Shown here piece by piece: positions 61,752 to 64,000 of a stretch of DNA of 64,000 bases (positions are counted from its first letter, which is position 1; the number at the start of each line of letters is the position of its first letter). The translations under genes were made by a program, and so were the position numbers. A model generated the notes under the pieces. That model saw only the letters and a list, made by a program, of their open reading frames with translations, made no database searches and was not told where the DNA came from. Location of the stretch: NCBI RefSeq assembly GCF_902859705.1, contig NZ_CADIJO010000003.1:1-64000 (forward strand). Reading direction: 5' to 3'. Source of the stretch: Achromobacter deleyi (GTDB lineage Bacteria; Pseudomonadota; Gammaproteobacteria; Burkholderiales; Burkholderiaceae_B).

Positions 61752-62701
61752 TGGCTATGAATATCAAATACCGGCCGCTCAAGGCCTTTCTGCTGGCGGT
61801 GGACACCGGTTCATTCACGCACGCGGCCAATCAGCTGGGCGTCACGCAGCCGTCGTTCACGGCCCTGATCCAGGACCTGGAAGAAGTGCTGGGCCTGCGC
61901 CTGTTCGAACGCACCACGCGCAGCATCAGCCTGACTTCCGCGGGCCAGGACTTCTATGCCCGGGTGCAACGGCCCATCGCCGACCTGGAAGAGGCCTACC
62001 GCAGCCTGGCGGACCTGGCGGCCGTGCGGCGCGGCAGCGTTGCGCTGGGCGCCCTGCCGTCAACCGCCCTGGCCTTGCTGCCCGCGGCCGTGGGCACGCT
62101 GAGCCGGGCGCATCCGGCCTTGAAAATACGGGTCGTGGAAGCGCACAACGATGAGTTGATGGCCATGCTGCGCACCAACCAGATCGAGTTCGCGGTGGGC
62201 GCGCTGGCCGAGCCGGTGTCCGACCTGTCTTTCACGCCGATGGCCGAAGACTGCTTCTGCGCCATCTTTCCCGCTGGCCATCCGCTGGGGGATGCGCCGG
62301 GGATGCTGCATTGGCGCGACGTGCTGCGCTATGACCTGGTGTTGCTGTCGCAGGGTTCGAACGCGCGGCAGCAATTCGACCGCGCGGTGCGTGATGAAGT
62401 CGGTGCGCCGGTCACCGCGCTGCGCTACGACGTGACCAACATGGGCACCGCGGCCAGCATGGTGCGCCAGGGCCTGGGCGTGAGCGTACTGCCGCGCCTG
62501 GCGTTACCGGAATTGAATCTGGCGGGGCTGCGTGCCGCCCCGCTGTGCGATGCGTCGGCGCGCCGCTACATTGGCCTGCTGCACCGGCGCGATCGCTCGT
62601 TGTCGCCCGCCGCTCAGGCGCTGGTCGCGGAATTGGAAATCGCCATGGAGAACATTGCACGGCAGCTGTTGCCGCTGCCGCCGCTGGCAGGGGCCGCCTG
62701 A
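61751..62701 (+). CDS. LysR-family regulator of the hydroxyacid operon
   Basis: A 316-residue LysR regulator. The HTH (about 6-65) has YRPLKAFLLAVDTGSFTHAANQLGVTQPSFTALIQDLEEVLG. The effector domain starts near 95. It is divergent from the aldehyde dehydrogenase operon and so its likely controller. A second ATG two codons inside could be the true start; neither has a strong ribosome site. It ends 14 bases from the convergent IclR gene. Confidence 0.9.
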   Translation: MAMNIKYRPLKAFLLAVDTGSFTHAANQLGVTQPSFTALIQDLEEVLGLRLFERTTRSISLTSAGQDFYARVQRPIADLEEAYRSLADLAAVRRGSVALGALPSTALALLPAAVGTLSRAHPALKIRVVEAHNDELMAMLRTNQIEFAVGALAEPVSDLSFTPMAEDCFCAIFPAGHPLGDAPGMLHWRDVLRYDLVLLSQGSNARQQFDRAVRDEVGAPVTALRYDVTNMGTAASMVRQGLGVSVLPRLALPELNLAGLRAAPLCDASARRYIGLLHRRDRSLSPAAQALVAELEIAMENIARQLLPLPPLAGAA

Positions 62702-62715
62702 CCCTCACGCGGCCA

Positions 62716-63534
62716 TCAGCCGCGCGCCACCTTCCAGCCCAGTTCCGCCGAGATATCGGCCGCCGCGCCCTGCACCACGGCGACCATTTCCTGCATGCGG
62801 TCCAGCGACATGTACGGCACCGTGCTGGACACGCTGATCGCGGCGACGATGCCGCTGGACGCGTCGCGCACCGGCGCGGCCACGCAGCGGATCGACGGCT
62901 CGTTGTCTTCCAGGTCGAACGCATAGCCGTGGGCGGCGTAGTCGCGCATGCGGTCGCGGAAGGCTTCCCAGGTCTGGCGGCCGCCGGGCGCGCGCGACGA
63001 CACCGGCGCGCCCACGCGGTGCAGTGCCTTCCATTGCGGTTCGTCGGCATCCAGCAGCAGCGCCTTGCCCACGCCGGTAGCGGCCAGGGGCATGCGGTGG
63101 CCCACGCGCGACCGCATTTCCAGGCCTTTCTTGCCGGGAATCTTTTCCAGGTACAGCACTTCGTCGTTGTCGCGCACCGCCAGGTGGATGGTGTCGCCCG
63201 TCTGTGCGGCCAGGCTGTCCAGATAGGGGCGCGCCAGCGTCGCCATGGGAAAGGCTTCGCGCGCCTGGAAACCCAGTTCGATCAGCTTGGGGCCCAGCAC
63301 GTAACCCACGCCCGCCAATGACCGCAGATAGCGTTCCTGCACCAGGCAGCTGGCCAGCCGGTGCGTGGTGCTGCGCGCCACGCCGATGCGGGCGCAGATT
63401 TCCTTCAGGTCGCGCGCGCCGCCCGCCACCGCCTGGATGACGGCCAGGCCGCGCATGAGCGTCTGCGTGCCGGCGGGGGCCGCGGCATCGGGATCGATCG
63501 GGGAAGAAGAGGCGGGGGACGGCAAGGCGGTCAT
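62716..63534 (-). CDS. IclR-family regulator
   Basis: A 272-residue regulator. The winged helix (about 27-85) has QTLMRGLAVIQAVAGGARDLKEICARIGVARSTTHRL and the IclR effector domain follows from about 95. Conserved residues in GKALLL and VSSTVPYMS are present. It is divergent from dgoK, so it probably controls 2-keto-3-deoxygalactonate use. The ATG at 63534 is used; an upstream one reads through the promoter region. Confidence 0.9.
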   Translation of the reverse strand: MTALPSPASSSPIDPDAAAPAGTQTLMRGLAVIQAVAGGARDLKEICARIGVARSTTHRLASCLVQERYLRSLAGVGYVLGPKLIELGFQAREAFPMATLARPYLDSLAAQTGDTIHLAVRDNDEVLYLEKIPGKKGLEMRSRVGHRMPLAATGVGKALLLDADEPQWKALHRVGAPVSSRAPGGRQTWEAFRDRMRDYAAHGYAFDLEDNEPSIRCVAAPVRDASSGIVAAISVSSTVPYMSLDRMQEMVAVVQGAAADISAELGWKVARG

Positions 63535-63599
63535 GGATACGGCAGATTCAAGAGACGGGCGAAGCGGGATGGCTGCCCGGTATCTTGCCACAGGATAAT

Positions 63600-63614
63600 T
63601 CCCTATATGTGGGA
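63600..63614. promoter_or_regulatory. possible IclR operator
   Basis: TCCC-N7-GGGA in an AT-rich part of the iclR-dgoK gap has outer symmetry only. It is 65 bases from the iclR start and 172 from dgoK. Suggestive, not firm. Confidence 0.35.
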
Positions 63615-63786
63615 TTAAATTCTATATTTTGAGATTTTTCAAGCGCTGATCTAGAATTTTTCGCACTGCCCGCCCGGCGCGCCAAGACGCCGCCACGGGC
63701 TCGACGACAACAAGGCCGACGCGCGCCGCTCCGCACCCCACACGCGGACCGCGCCACGCGGCGGCCCGAGACGAGACAGACACCTG

Positions 63787-64000
63787 ATGACTTCCGGATC
63801 GCCTGCCCGCGCGGCGCTGATAGCGCTGGACTGGGGCACCTCTTCGTTGCGCGCCTATCGCCTGGACGGCGCCGGCCGCACGCTGGATACCCGCCACCTG
63901 CCCTGGGGCATCATGCGTCTGCCCCAGCCGCTGCAGGATGGCGCGGCCACCGCCAGCACCCAGTCGGGTTTCGAACTGGCTTTCGAGCAGGCCTGCGGCG
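63787..64000 (+). CDS. dgoK: 2-dehydro-3-deoxygalactonokinase, 5' part
   Basis: The first 71 residues are visible and the rest lies outside. ALIALDWGTSSLRAYRLD is the ATP-binding start of DgoK, followed by a PWGIM segment that is usual in this family. DgoK phosphorylates 2-dehydro-3-deoxy-D-galactonate in the De Ley-Doudoroff pathway; dgoA normally follows. Divergent from an IclR regulator. Confidence 0.88.
   Translation, partial: MTSGSPARAALIALDWGTSSLRAYRLDGAGRTLDTRHLPWGIMRLPQPLQDGAATASTQSGFELAFEQACG

Overview
The window is GC-rich DNA (roughly two thirds G+C by eye) from a beta-proteobacterium, most likely Alcaligenaceae (Achromobacter or Bordetella type). Evidence: four solitary Bug/TctC-type solute-binding proteins, an acnD-prpF pair, many divergently regulated small catabolic operons, and housekeeping genes (ffh, trmB, ampD, rpmJ type B) of beta-proteobacterial form. 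Genes are dense; no gene-free stretch exceeds about 300 bases.

Layout. 1-5 kb: end of an M20 amidohydrolase, a small membrane protein, an esterase translationally coupled to a PL5 alginate-lyase-like enzyme, a tiny lipoprotein, and a FeoB-like transporter overlapping a flavoprotein with a Cys-rich tail. 6-13 kb: zinc-free ribosomal protein L36 behind a Zur-box-like palindrome, then GntR-acnD-prpF (2-methylcitrate dehydration and isomerisation) and a large exported protein of unknown function. 13-17 kb: an exported argininosuccinate-lyase-like protein, a solo sensor kinase, and two immunity-type genes (SUKH, DUF4240).

17.4-32.1 kb is the centrepiece: two related catabolic modules, each behind a divergent LuxR-type regulator. 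Module 1 has an FAD monooxygenase, a DUF2783 protein, a single-domain VOC protein, an MBL-fold protein, a fumarylacetoacetate-hydrolase (FAH) family enzyme, a zeta-class GST isomerase, an MFS symporter and class I fumarase. Module 2 has a monooxygenase, DUF2783 protein, Bug protein, VOC protein and FAH-family enzyme. The order suggests hydroxylation of a phenolic ring, ring opening, cis-trans isomerisation and hydrolysis to fumarate. No cupin gentisate or homogentisate dioxygenase is present, so the VOC protein is the best candidate for ring cleavage. Both regulator/monooxygenase intergenic regions carry a 20-bp palindrome of the same form, TGTCCT-N8-AGGACA.

32-36 kb: an SDR, BKACE and ABC-type binding-protein operon facing a Crp/Fnr regulator. 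36-42.7 kb is accessory-looking: an orphan PoNi-like immunity gene, an RraA-like aldolase, an RlmN/Cfr-family enzyme, an AbiEi/AbiEii toxin-antitoxin pair with an upstream inverted repeat, a DUF72 gene and tRNA-Gly(CCC). A 20-base motif recurs upstream of the DUF4240, PoNi and RraA genes. 42.8-47 kb: Bug, HMG-CoA-lyase-like, CoA-transferase and LysR genes. 47-54 kb: trmB, pip, thiS, lysM, ffh, a CcsA-like gene, ampD and a GST. 54-62 kb: a seven-gene operon for an unknown hydroxy acid or sugar acid with a divergent LysR. 62.7-64 kb: IclR regulator divergent from dgoK, which is cut by the window end.
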